Shown in pieces: positions 29,998 through 38,328 of a DNA stretch of 48,582 bases; the stretch's first letter is position 1, and each line of letters opens with the position of its first letter. The stretch spans positions 1-48,582 of the forward strand of contig NZ_WOSX01000026.1 of NCBI RefSeq assembly GCF_011516735.1, given 5' to 3'. This stretch comes from Acetobacter fallax (GTDB taxonomy: Bacteria > Pseudomonadota > Alphaproteobacteria > Acetobacterales > Acetobacteraceae). The translations under genes were made by a program, and so were the position numbers. The notes under the pieces are model-generated. The model ran no database searches. It saw only the letters and a program-made list of their open reading frames with translations, and had not been told where the DNA came from.

Positions 29998-31577
29998 GCG
30001 GCTCGATTACGTTCGGAGAAATCCCGGATCAGTGGGAGGTTCCCGGTGCTTACGCGGAAGTTACGCAGATCAATTCCGGCACGACGATGGCCGGGATGCC
30101 GCTGCGTGTGCTGCTGATCGGCGCTCTCAGCGCTTCCGGAACAGGTCAGGCCGGCACGATTTATCCTAACGTGACCGCATCCTCCGCGCAGTCGCTGGCC
30201 GGCCCGGGTTCATTGATGGCTCAGGCTGTGAAGGCATTTGTCACGGATGCGCCTTACACGGTTCTGGATATGGTTCTGGTCAGCCCGCAGCCCGGAGCGG
30301 CGAAACAGGCGTGGACGGTGACACCTCAGGTCTCGGGTTCGTCTTCCTCCTCCGGAACAACGGCTGCTTCCGCGTCCGGCACCTCGACGACTGCCACCGG
30401 CGTCGCGCCGGTCGTGGTTGCCGCAGCGTCTGCGTCCGGACAGACTGCACTGCAGGTGAACGGTGTGCGCGTGCCTGTCGCGGTGAGCGGCGGAATGACG
30501 GCGGCTCAGCTCGGAGCTGCGGTCGCGGCGGCGTGGACGTCCGACATTCAGTTAACGACCGGGGTGGCCTGTGTCGCCGATGCCTCTGGCGTGCTGACAC
30601 TGACGGCTGTTGAGGCTGGTGGGTGGACAGCGGATATCGACGTGCGGCAGTCGGCGCTGGCGATCGACACGGTGCCTGGCGTTTCATTTGCGATTTCGAC
30701 GCTCACGGCCGGAACAGGCTGGCCGGATATGACACCGGCCCTGAGTGTCACCAGCCACACGTGGTACACTGATATCGTCACGTGCCTGTATGACGCTGCC
30801 AATCTGGTGACTTTCGCGACGGAACTGAAGCGTCGTTTCAATGCGATGGTGAAGCTGGACGCGCATGGATATTTCGGAGCGCGAGCGACGTACGGGCAGG
30901 CTCTGGCGCAGGCTGAGACGCTGAACTGTCAGCAGATGACGTGTCTGCCGGCCGGGGGCGCGCGGTGGCATCCTGCGGTCGCGGCTGCTTCTCTGGCGGC
31001 GGTGGCGTCGGCGGCGCTGAATACGGATCCGTCGCGACAGCTGCGCGGACTTGCGCTGACCGCGCTGGCGGGGCTCGGCCCGGATGATGCGGATCGCTTT
31101 GATGAATCGATGCGCAACATTCTGCTTCAGAACGGCATGAGCACGTTTCTGGTCGGGCAGGACGGCAGCGTGACGATCGAGCGGGCGATGACGACATATC
31201 AGGCCGATTCCAACGGGAACGCGGCTGAGATGGACGCGCGCGACATCATGGTTCCGAAAACAGCCACACGGATCCGGTATGAGTGGAATCTGTATATTTC
31301 GACCACGTATCCGCGCGCGAAGCTGGCCGATGACGGATCGCCGCTGGCGAACGTGACATCCGCACAGGTCGTAACGCCGACAGTCGTGCGTAACGCGTGG
31401 GCCGGGCAGTCCCGTCTGTATGAAAATCAGGGCTGGATTGAGAACACGTCCGATCTGGCGAAAAAGGCGATCTTTACGCGGCACGCGACTGACAGGAACA
31501 GGCTGGATTCCTATCTGCCGATTCAGGTGATCGGTGCGCTGATCGTCGTCGCCAGCTCGATTCAGTTGCAGGAGTAA
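29994..31577 (+). CDS. Contractile tail sheath protein, Mu gpL
   Basis: 527 residues (Mu gpL 495). ITFGEIPDQWEVPGAYAEVT at the start, then a stretch with VSPQPGAAKQAWTV, and the C-terminal RIRYEWNLYISTTYPRAKLADDG region are typical. A Ser/Thr/Ala-rich low-complexity insertion (about residues 113-137, GSSSSSGTTAASASGT) is not usual and may be a surface loop. The sheath contracts to drive the tube through the cell envelope. Confidence 0.92.
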   Translation: MSGSITFGEIPDQWEVPGAYAEVTQINSGTTMAGMPLRVLLIGALSASGTGQAGTIYPNVTASSAQSLAGPGSLMAQAVKAFVTDAPYTVLDMVLVSPQPGAAKQAWTVTPQVSGSSSSSGTTAASASGTSTTATGVAPVVVAAASASGQTALQVNGVRVPVAVSGGMTAAQLGAAVAAAWTSDIQLTTGVACVADASGVLTLTAVEAGGWTADIDVRQSALAIDTVPGVSFAISTLTAGTGWPDMTPALSVTSHTWYTDIVTCLYDAANLVTFATELKRRFNAMVKLDAHGYFGARATYGQALAQAETLNCQQMTCLPAGGARWHPAVAAASLAAVASAALNTDPSRQLRGLALTALAGLGPDDADRFDESMRNILLQNGMSTFLVGQDGSVTIERAMTTYQADSNGNAAEMDARDIMVPKTATRIRYEWNLYISTTYPRAKLADDGSPLANVTSAQVVTPTVVRNAWAGQSRLYENQGWIENTSDLAKKAIFTRHATDRNRLDSYLPIQVIGALIVVASSIQLQE

Positions 31578-31580
31578 GAC

Positions 31581-31940
31581 ATGGCGGAATCAGTTGGCGT
31601 TCTCAGCATCTGGTGGCTCGGAACGCAGTATGATTGTCAGAAAGGCAGCTCGATCCGGCTGCCGGCGATGCGCAACGTGACGCAGGTGGCAGGTTATACC
31701 GCGCATCGGTCGAGAGAGTTTCAGCAGGGCCAGGTGAAGGCGACTCCACTCCTCCTTGTCGGGCAGAGTCTGGAGACATTCAATCCGGGGGATGAGGGCG
31801 AGCTGCAGGTTCTGGCGGACACCGGTCAGAGCTGGGTTTTTCCTGATGCGTATATCACGGATGCACCGACACTGACCGATGACGGCGGCAAGATGCCGAT
31901 CACCTGGGAAATGAGCACTTATTCGGAGACGACATCATGA
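31581..31940 (+). CDS. Tail tube protein, Mu gpM
   Basis: 119 residues, the usual size. GTQYDCQKGSSIRLPAMRNV, then FQQGQVKATPLLLVGQSLET and TGQSWVFPDAYITDAPTLTD are diagnostic of the FluMu/Mu tail tube. It forms the inner tube under the sheath. It follows the sheath by 3 bp and overlaps the chaperone gene by 4 bp. Confidence 0.9.
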   Translation: MAESVGVLSIWWLGTQYDCQKGSSIRLPAMRNVTQVAGYTAHRSREFQQGQVKATPLLLVGQSLETFNPGDEGELQVLADTGQSWVFPDAYITDAPTLTDDGGKMPITWEMSTYSETTS

Positions 31941-32287
31941 GCGATGATCTGAACGCTGGCGGGACGTTGCCGGCAGGATGCGTGCGTAACGACGACGGAA
32001 CCGTGACTGTGCCGCTCGGTTTTCCGGTTCAGGGTTCGCCCGATTCAGTTGTGATGGCGCGGCTGAACGGTCGCGCGATGGTCGATGTGATGAACGCGAA
32101 AGGAGACGGCGATCGTGCGGAGCGCATGGTGCTGGGCTCTCTCGGCTTTGTCGGGCCAAAGGGCGCGAAGTTCATCTCGGATCTCGACGGACAGGATTTC
32201 ATCACGTTGTCTGAGGTCGCGGGCGGTTTTTTGGAGAATGGCCGGAGGGCTGGCCCGTCATCCTCGCAGGACTTGCCCGCGAGCTGA
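31937..32287 (+). CDS. Tail assembly chaperone, short form (Mu gp41)
   Basis: 116 residues in the zero frame. TVTVPLGFPVQGSPDSVVMA, RAMVDVMNAKGDGDRAERM and the acidic C-half (DLDGQDFITLSEVAGGF) match Mu gp41. The last 20 residues after the slippery site are the zero-frame ending. It helps the tape measure fold and assemble. A longer form is made by -1 frameshifting; see the next entry. Confidence 0.85.
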   Translation: MSDDLNAGGTLPAGCVRNDDGTVTVPLGFPVQGSPDSVVMARLNGRAMVDVMNAKGDGDRAERMVLGSLGFVGPKGAKFISDLDGQDFITLSEVAGGFLENGRRAGPSSSQDLPAS

Positions 32288-32415
32288 GGTTCTCGGGGAC
32301 TGAAATTCTCGCCATGTCTTACGAGGACGTCGCGTTCTGGTGTGCGGCTGCCTCCGGGCTGGCCGAACAGCGGCGGGATGCGATTGAGGAGGCCATGAGA
32401 AACCGTAATGGCTGA
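31937..32415 (+). CDS. Tail assembly chaperone, -1 frameshift form (gp41-gp42)
   Basis: In the zero frame, codons GGT TTT TTG at 32225-32233 contain the slippery heptamer T TTT TTG (32227-32233). Slipping back one base gives GFFGEWPEGWPVILAGLARE and onward to RDAIEEAMRNRNG with stop TGA at 32413-32415, a 159-residue product. The zero frame would stop at 32285-32287. The -1 frame is the conserved gp42-like part and its end overlaps the tape measure ATG (32408), as in many Mu-like and lambda-type phages. Efficiency of slipping cannot be seen from sequence. Confidence 0.8.
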
Positions 32416-34489
32416 TGATCTTCGCGCAAAGTTTCAGCTCGATTTCAACGTCGGTTCGACCGAGGCGATCAGTCGTGTCGAGCAGATCCTTCAGAGAATT
32501 GACGGGGCGCTGGACAAGCTGCGCCGGGCTGTCGATCCGTTCGCAGAAATGACCGCGCCTGTCGCGCGCGCCACCGCCGCGACTCAGGCTCTGAATGAAA
32601 CGCTGGCGCGCACGACACAGGCGACCGGGAGCGCCAGTGAAGCGACGACGGTTCTGAATGAAGCGCTGAACGTGACCGGATCGGCGGCGGCGGAAGCCGG
32701 CGAGGGGCTGAGTGTTGTGGGCACGCAGGCCGAGAGTGCGGCGGCGCGGGTTTCGGATGCGGCGGCGCGAATGCAGTCGGCGATGCGCGGCGTTTCCGCG
32801 ATGAATGATTTTCACGCAGGTTATGGCGGTAGCGCGGGCAGTGCTGGCGGCGGGATGGGACGGGTCCGGGCTGCCGGAGGGGCGATCAGTGGTTTTGGCG
32901 ATTCGATAAACGCAGGAATCGGTAACGCTTTTGGCGCGGCGGCGACCGGACTTGGGCTTATTGCTCCGATCCACGCGGCGGCGGAATATGACAACGATCT
33001 GACGCATATCGGTATTACGCTGGGACAGACGGGTGCTGCGAACGCGCCTTTCGCGCGCGCGCTGGGCGAGCGGATCGATGCGATCGCGCGGCAGACCGGG
33101 CAGAAAAGTCCGGATCTTGTGGGGGCGGCATCCTTTCTCAGCCAGGAAGGCTATTCGCTGCCGAAGATTGAATCGTTTTTGCCGCAGGTTGCACGGATCT
33201 CGACGGCCTATAATTCAGCGCCGTCCGCCGTGGCGAAAACCGCCTTCGCCCTGAATCAGAATCTCGGCATCAGCGATGCACAGCTGCCAACAGCTCTGGC
33301 GATGATAGCGAGAGTGGGCAAAGAATCCGCGCTTCCTATGGAGCAGCTTGCTCCGCTCTTTCCTCTGGTCGCGTCGGCTGCCGGAGAAATCGGTGTGAGC
33401 GGGCCGCAGGGTGTGGCCGATCTTGCGTCAATGATGGCAATCATCCGTAAAAATGTCGGAACAGAAGGCGAGGCCACGACGGACCTTCGTCGTGTCATCT
33501 CAACATTTACGTCAAATCACGGTCGCACGCGTTTCAAAAAGCTTCTGGGGGTCGACCCGCAGACGATCATGGATCAGGCGAACGACCAGGGGCGAGATCC
33601 GCTTGCCGCCGTCATGGACCGGATACAGGCCGTTCCGACAGCGCGCGGGAGACAGCACGCGGTTGCCGAGCTGTTCGCCAATTTAGAAGACCGGACAGCC
33701 GCAGCAGCGATGACGCGTCAGTTCGATCAGATGATGGCGATCCGCGACAGGATTCAGAACACCTCACCGCAAATGATCAATGCGGATTTCGATACGGGTC
33801 TGCAGTCGACACTAATCCGCCTGCAGGCTTTTGAAGATGCGCTGGGTCAGCTGAACCGACGGATCGGTTCAAGCTTTGTGCCGGTTCTCAACACGTTGAC
33901 TTTCGGTCTGAAAGGTCTGGTCAGCGGGTTTGATGCGGTCAATGAAATCACGAGTGGCTGGGCCTCGACGATCTCAGGCGGTGTCGGTGGTTTTCTGGCT
34001 TTCGCGACGGCTCTTGGCGTGATCCGTGCCGTGTGTGGTCCGCTTCTGGCCGGCCTGTCATTGCTGCGCATCGGCGCACTGGCGCTGATCAGCCCCTGGG
34101 GACTCGTGGGGATGGCGCTCGCTGGCGTCGGTGTGGCCGCTTATGAAATTTACAAGCATTGGGACGGGATAAAGCCTTATTTCACGGCTCTGGGTTCGTG
34201 GATGACGTCATGGGGCAGGTCGATCGGGTCTTTCTTCTCGCATATTTTCGACGGTTTTTCGGCGGCGTTTCACGACATCGAAAACCGGATCGCATCGTCG
34301 TCTCTTGGTCACCTTATGGGGATGTCTGCGGTTCCTCATCTTGTGCCGGCGATCCCTTCGGGTGGTGGCCAGTCTCAGTTCGGGCTGCATGTGTCGCATG
34401 AGCCCGGGCTGCGGATCACGCAGACGGGTGGTCCACGTGGCGCGATGACGATCGGTCCGGATCGCGGCCGGATGGTAGCGCAGCCGTGA
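32408..34489 (+). CDS. Tail tape measure protein
   Basis: 693 residues. The N-terminal 110 residues are coiled coil with Ala-rich heptads (VEQILQRIDGALDKLRRAVD). A glycine-rich stretch (about 138-190) precedes the conserved core with IARQTGQKSPDLVGAASFLS and related repeats. Two or more hydrophobic segments lie at about 520-600 (LLRIGALALISPWGLVGMAL). The length sets tail length; 693 residues implies a short to medium tail of about 100 nm if the usual 1.5 angstrom per residue holds. Start overlaps the chaperone frameshift end. Confidence 0.88.
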   Translation: MADDLRAKFQLDFNVGSTEAISRVEQILQRIDGALDKLRRAVDPFAEMTAPVARATAATQALNETLARTTQATGSASEATTVLNEALNVTGSAAAEAGEGLSVVGTQAESAAARVSDAAARMQSAMRGVSAMNDFHAGYGGSAGSAGGGMGRVRAAGGAISGFGDSINAGIGNAFGAAATGLGLIAPIHAAAEYDNDLTHIGITLGQTGAANAPFARALGERIDAIARQTGQKSPDLVGAASFLSQEGYSLPKIESFLPQVARISTAYNSAPSAVAKTAFALNQNLGISDAQLPTALAMIARVGKESALPMEQLAPLFPLVASAAGEIGVSGPQGVADLASMMAIIRKNVGTEGEATTDLRRVISTFTSNHGRTRFKKLLGVDPQTIMDQANDQGRDPLAAVMDRIQAVPTARGRQHAVAELFANLEDRTAAAAMTRQFDQMMAIRDRIQNTSPQMINADFDTGLQSTLIRLQAFEDALGQLNRRIGSSFVPVLNTLTFGLKGLVSGFDAVNEITSGWASTISGGVGGFLAFATALGVIRAVCGPLLAGLSLLRIGALALISPWGLVGMALAGVGVAAYEIYKHWDGIKPYFTALGSWMTSWGRSIGSFFSHIFDGFSAAFHDIENRIASSSLGHLMGMSAVPHLVPAIPSGGGQSQFGLHVSHEPGLRITQTGGPRGAMTIGPDRGRMVAQP

Positions 34490-35904
34490 GTGGATTTCTG
34501 GGTGCGCTGAGCAGTATCGGGTCGCTTGCCCAGGGCGAGGGCGCCGCCGTTCTGAGTTCGGCCGGCGGTGTCTCCGGTCTGCTGGCATCGCCGTTCGGTT
34601 CGATCCTGAGCACGGCGAGCTGGCGTGGCGTGACGTTTTTCATGCCGTCTTCACAGAGTTCCGCCGGCCGTCGTCTCGTCCAGCTGCTGTTTCCGGGGTC
34701 GGACACCTGGCGGGTCCAGGATTTCGGCAAGGCACCGCAGACGATCCGGATTCGCGGGCTGATCATCGGTGACGACTATGTCATTCGTGCGAAGAGGATG
34801 GCGGCGGCGCTGGAGAAATCCGGCCCGGCGACGCTGATTCATCCATGGTTCGGGACGGTGCAGGCACGGCTGCTGGAGCCGGCGTCGATCAGTTTCTCGG
34901 ACGGCGAGATCCGTCTCGCACGCTTCGAGGCAACGTTTCTGCGTGAGCAGGCCGCCAGCACTTCGGGAGGTCTGTTTTCACAGATCGCCAGCACGATCGA
35001 TTCAGTTCTGACATCGGCGGACGATCTGGTCGATCAGGCCACGATGGTGGTCCAGAGTGTGCTCTCGCCGCTTAATGTGGGGCTCGCGCTGGCGGGCGCG
35101 GCGCAGGGAGTGGTCAGTCAGGTCAGCGGTGTCTGGGACGCGCTCGTGGGCTCCTCGCCTGTCGCGGTGCAGGCAGCGGCGCTGAGCGGGCAGACGGCGC
35201 TGGCTGCGGGTGTGACCGCGCCGACGACGAACGCGGATACGAGCTGGGCGGATTCAGTGACGGAAGTCCTTTCGGACGTGCCGTCATCGATCGCGAACGC
35301 GGCCATCCCGACCGATACGTCTGCGGTGGCGGCTTCGGTCGCGGTCGTCGGTGATGTGTCGGATGATGTCGATGTGACGACGGCCGTCACGCTGCTGCTG
35401 ACAGCGGCGGTTCAGATCGGTGCGGCGGGCACGGCGGCGGCGGCATCTTCCGTGGTGCCTGGCAATGTTCTGGCGCTGTCTCTGGCTGCCCGGGTTCTGA
35501 CGGTTTCTCAGGCGATGGCGGCACAGACCGCGCAGGTTTATGCGAGCCAGCCTGATGCACTGACGGCCCGGGATACGATGCTGGCCGCGCTGGCTGGTGT
35601 CGAGGCAGATCTCGATGCGGCGATGTCAGTGGCGACCGTGCCGCTTATGGCTCTGGGATTTTCAGTTCAGAACGCACGGACTCAGGTGACGGCCGACATC
35701 AGCGCACAGCTTGGCCGTCTGCCTGCTCTGGTGACTGTCACGACGGGCTGTCCGGTAAACGCCTGGGCGGTCGCTTATGCGGTGGCAGGTGACACGCCAT
35801 CGGATGTTGCGTCCATATGGGATGATCTCGTCACCCGTAACGACCTGATTCATCCGGCTCTGGCCGGTCCGGGCGATGTGATGGTGCTGGAGCCTTCATC
35901 GTGA
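34486..35904 (+). CDS. DNA circularization N-terminal domain tail protein, Mu gpN (gp43)
   Basis: 472 residues, GTG start overlapping the tape measure stop. WRGVTFFMPSSQSSAGRRLV, LFPGSDTWRVQDFGKAPQTI and the following IRIRGLIIGDDYVIRAKRM are characteristic of the DNA_circ_N family. The C-terminal part is Ala/Val/Thr-rich helical. It belongs to the baseplate hub and tail tip of Mu-like phages. Confidence 0.88.
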   Translation: MSGFLGALSSIGSLAQGEGAAVLSSAGGVSGLLASPFGSILSTASWRGVTFFMPSSQSSAGRRLVQLLFPGSDTWRVQDFGKAPQTIRIRGLIIGDDYVIRAKRMAAALEKSGPATLIHPWFGTVQARLLEPASISFSDGEIRLARFEATFLREQAASTSGGLFSQIASTIDSVLTSADDLVDQATMVVQSVLSPLNVGLALAGAAQGVVSQVSGVWDALVGSSPVAVQAAALSGQTALAAGVTAPTTNADTSWADSVTEVLSDVPSSIANAAIPTDTSAVAASVAVVGDVSDDVDVTTAVTLLLTAAVQIGAAGTAAAASSVVPGNVLALSLAARVLTVSQAMAAQTAQVYASQPDALTARDTMLAALAGVEADLDAAMSVATVPLMALGFSVQNARTQVTADISAQLGRLPALVTVTTGCPVNAWAVAYAVAGDTPSDVASIWDDLVTRNDLIHPALAGPGDVMVLEPSS

Positions 35905-37232
35905 GCGCGACGGCCGCGACGGTCACGGCTTCAAGGCGCCCGGTGCGCGTCCTGGTCGCTGGCCGTGAACTGCTGACATGGACGACGGTCGAGGCCGGCC
36001 GCGATCTCGCTGACATCGCCGGGGCTTTCCGCATTGAATATACCGATGTTCTCAGAGACTCTGATGCAGGTTTCCAGTCTGCGTCGTCCGATGCGATTCC
36101 GGTTCATGAGCACATGGCCGTGCAGATTTACATTCACGGCGCGCTGGTTCTGAACGGTTACATCGATGATCTCGACCTGGTGTGCCAGGACGGCCAGGCA
36201 CGTTGCACGGCATCGGGTCGCGACCGCGCTGGCGACCTGGTGGACTGTGCGGCCAATCCGGTCGGCCCGGGTGAGTATCGACAGGTGCAGCTGCTCGATG
36301 TCGTCGGCTCGCTGGTGAAACCCTACGGTCTGTCAATCGACAGTGATACGGACACCGGTGCGCCGTTTACGCTGGTGGCGGTTGACGAGGGAGAGCCGGT
36401 GATGTCGGCCATCGAGAAACTGAGCCGTCAGCGCGGGGTTCTGATCGTGTCCGATGGTGTGGGTGGTCTCAGGCTGACGAAGGCCGGGCAGCAGCGCGCT
36501 GCCGGCGACATTATCTTTCCGACACGAGGCACGTCTCTGGAGACGAGGGTCTCCGTGCGCGAGCATTATTCGGACGTCTGGGTCAAGGGGCAGTTTCCCA
36601 GCCAGCTCCGGCCCGCTCAGGCCACGCTCAGTGCTTCCTCAGCGCCGGCTGATCGGCCGGTCAGCGCGTCCGGAGCGCAGTCGTTCACGCAACAGGAAAT
36701 GAATGCGTCGGCGCGGTATGGCCATGCGGTCGATCCGTCGGTCGGCCGGTGGCGTCCGCGTTTGTGGCTGGCGAAAACGCAGAGTGGTGGCTCGAAAGCA
36801 ACGCAGAACGCGGGCAATCCGCCGCTGGACGCTGATGCAGCCGGATTCCTGCGAAGTCAGGGCCTGAATCCGGCAGCCTATCATGCGGCGCCTGCGGCGA
36901 CGGGTCGCAGCAAAAAGCGGGCTGCTTCGAAGCCACGGTCCGATACAGACCCGTGGACGCTCCAGGATCAGGCCGAGTGGCGGATGCGCAGCACGAAAGC
37001 TCATGGCACCGCGCGGGTTTATACGGTCGCTGGCTACGCGGTGAATGACGAATTATGGCGACCGAACACGGTTGTGCGCGTCCGCGACAGTTATTCAGGG
37101 ATTGACGGCGACAGGCTGATCGGGGCTGTGACGTATGTCGCGGATGCCAGTGGATACCGCACACGAATTTCGGTGGTCAGCCTGGATGCCTACAACATCG
37201 AGGGCGAGCCTTCGACGGCGGCGAGACGATGA
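35901..37232 (+). CDS. Baseplate hub protein, Mu gpP (gp44)
   Basis: 443 residues. The start VRVLVAGRELLTWTTVEAGR, then IPVHEHMAVQIYIHGALVLN, GYIDDLDLVCQDGQARCTAS and SAIEKLSRQRGVLIVSDGVG are typical of gp44 (gpD-like tail hub fold). The region 225-330 is a disordered linker rich in Ser/Ala/Lys. Start and stop overlap neighbours by 4 bp. Confidence 0.9.
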   Translation: MSATAATVTASRRPVRVLVAGRELLTWTTVEAGRDLADIAGAFRIEYTDVLRDSDAGFQSASSDAIPVHEHMAVQIYIHGALVLNGYIDDLDLVCQDGQARCTASGRDRAGDLVDCAANPVGPGEYRQVQLLDVVGSLVKPYGLSIDSDTDTGAPFTLVAVDEGEPVMSAIEKLSRQRGVLIVSDGVGGLRLTKAGQQRAAGDIIFPTRGTSLETRVSVREHYSDVWVKGQFPSQLRPAQATLSASSAPADRPVSASGAQSFTQQEMNASARYGHAVDPSVGRWRPRLWLAKTQSGGSKATQNAGNPPLDADAAGFLRSQGLNPAAYHAAPAATGRSKKRAASKPRSDTDPWTLQDQAEWRMRSTKAHGTARVYTVAGYAVNDELWRPNTVVRVRDSYSGIDGDRLIGAVTYVADASGYRTRISVVSLDAYNIEGEPSTAARR

Positions 37233-37798
37233 GCGATCATCTGTGGATGGCTCTTCGCGCGCATACGGTCCGCGCGGTGATTCATGCGATCGATGACACG
37301 GGTGCCGAGCAGGCTGTGGATCTGACTGCGCATTATGGCTCTCCGCGCACGAAAGTTCCTGTTCATTATCCGTTCGGGTTCGCGTCGAGCGTTCCTCTGG
37401 ACGGGGCCGTCACGCATGTTGTGGCGACGGGTGGCGATCAGGCTGATCTGGTTGCGCTGCCGCCAGCTAATCCGTCGGTCGCGCGGGTGGGTCCGCTGGC
37501 CGAAGGTGAAGCGGTTCTCTACGATTCAGTCGGGCAGAAAGTGTATCTGTCCGGCGGAAGGATTGTCCGGGTTGACGCGCACACGTCGATGGACGTGCGG
37601 ATCGGTGGCAAGATGGTGTTTCAGGTCACGGCGGGCGGCGCGGCGGTAACGGGCAGTCTGAGCGTCTCCGGTGATGTCGCGGTTCAGGGCAATGTCACGT
37701 CGCAGAAAGACGTTGTGGCCAGTGGGATCTCACTCACGAAGCATGTGCATGGCGGTGTTCAGGGCGGCTCATCGACGACGGGCGCGCCGCAGGACTGA
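37229..37798 (+). CDS. Baseplate spike protein, Mu gp45-like
   Basis: 189 residues. It has the OB-fold part with VPVHYPFGFASSVPLDGAVT, a beta-helical needle region (IVRVDAHTSMDVRIGGKMVF and GSLSVSGDVAVQGNVTSQ), and a C-terminal tip KHVHGGVQGGSSTTGAP with the His-x-His that binds an iron ion in P2/Mu spikes. It pierces the outer membrane. Its stop TGA overlaps the recurring GATAAAGCGCT element. Confidence 0.9.
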   Translation: MSDHLWMALRAHTVRAVIHAIDDTGAEQAVDLTAHYGSPRTKVPVHYPFGFASSVPLDGAVTHVVATGGDQADLVALPPANPSVARVGPLAEGEAVLYDSVGQKVYLSGGRIVRVDAHTSMDVRIGGKMVFQVTAGGAAVTGSLSVSGDVAVQGNVTSQKDVVASGISLTKHVHGGVQGGSSTTGAPQD

Positions 37799-37814
37799 TA
37801 AAGCGCTGGATCAT
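37797..37814 (+). promoter_or_regulatory. Recurring GATAAAGCGCT element before gp46
   Basis: GATAAAGCGCTGGATCAT begins inside the gp45 stop codon and lies in one of the few gaps of the tail region. It is one base different from the element at 26079. It precedes the gp46 start (37849) by 34 bp. Confidence 0.6.
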
Positions 37815-37848
37815 AGTATGAGCCCTCCGCGCGCGCGATGGTTCGCGC

Positions 37849-38328
37849 ATGGTTCAGACAGCCGGAATGATGATGCGGTTTCGTGCGGAGCTGGGTGCGT
37901 GCGACCTGATGGTCGCGGCGTCCGGCAACGGTCGCGGCCGGATCATGGTCGATGCCACCCCGGAAACGATGCTTTTATCTCAGATAGGAAGCGACCGGCG
38001 CGCTGATCCGTCTGATACTCTGCCGCAGGAAGTGGCGCTGCTGCCCGCGCAGAGCGGCGGTGCCTTTGGTCGCCGTGGCTGGCCTGGCGACACACTGCTG
38101 CCGCTCGCGACGAGGCAGGGCTCGCGTCTGTGGCTTCTCTCCCGAGGCAAAGCCGACGAGGACGACCGGGTCGCGGCGATCGGCTACGCGGCAGAGGCCG
38201 TCGGTCCTGTTGCGGATTATACCGGAGTGGACGCGCAGGTGACAGCCGGCTGGCTTCGGGCTGGTGTTCTGCAGATTTCAGTGACAGTGGCCAGCACGAC
38301 GGTCCGCGCGCGGGCAGGCCGCGCATGA
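37849..38328 (+). CDS. Baseplate protein, GP46 family (Mu gp46)
   Basis: 159 residues. LLSQIGSDRRADPSDTLPQE, then the FGRRGWPGDTLLPLATRQGS loop with SRLWLLSRGKAD match GP46 (gpW/gp25-like). It forms the inner baseplate ring with gp47. ATG at 37849 is chosen; ATG at 37867 is also possible. Its stop overlaps gp47. Confidence 0.88.
   Translation: MVQTAGMMMRFRAELGACDLMVAASGNGRGRIMVDATPETMLLSQIGSDRRADPSDTLPQEVALLPAQSGGAFGRRGWPGDTLLPLATRQGSRLWLLSRGKADEDDRVAAIGYAAEAVGPVADYTGVDAQVTAGWLRAGVLQISVTVASTTVRARAGRA

Noticed and set aside
34166..34182. GATAAAGCCTTAT inside the tape measure gene as another control element
   Set aside because: It lacks the CGCT core and the GATC end and lies within coding sequence; treated as chance. 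The same holds for GATAAACGCAGGAATC near 32908.
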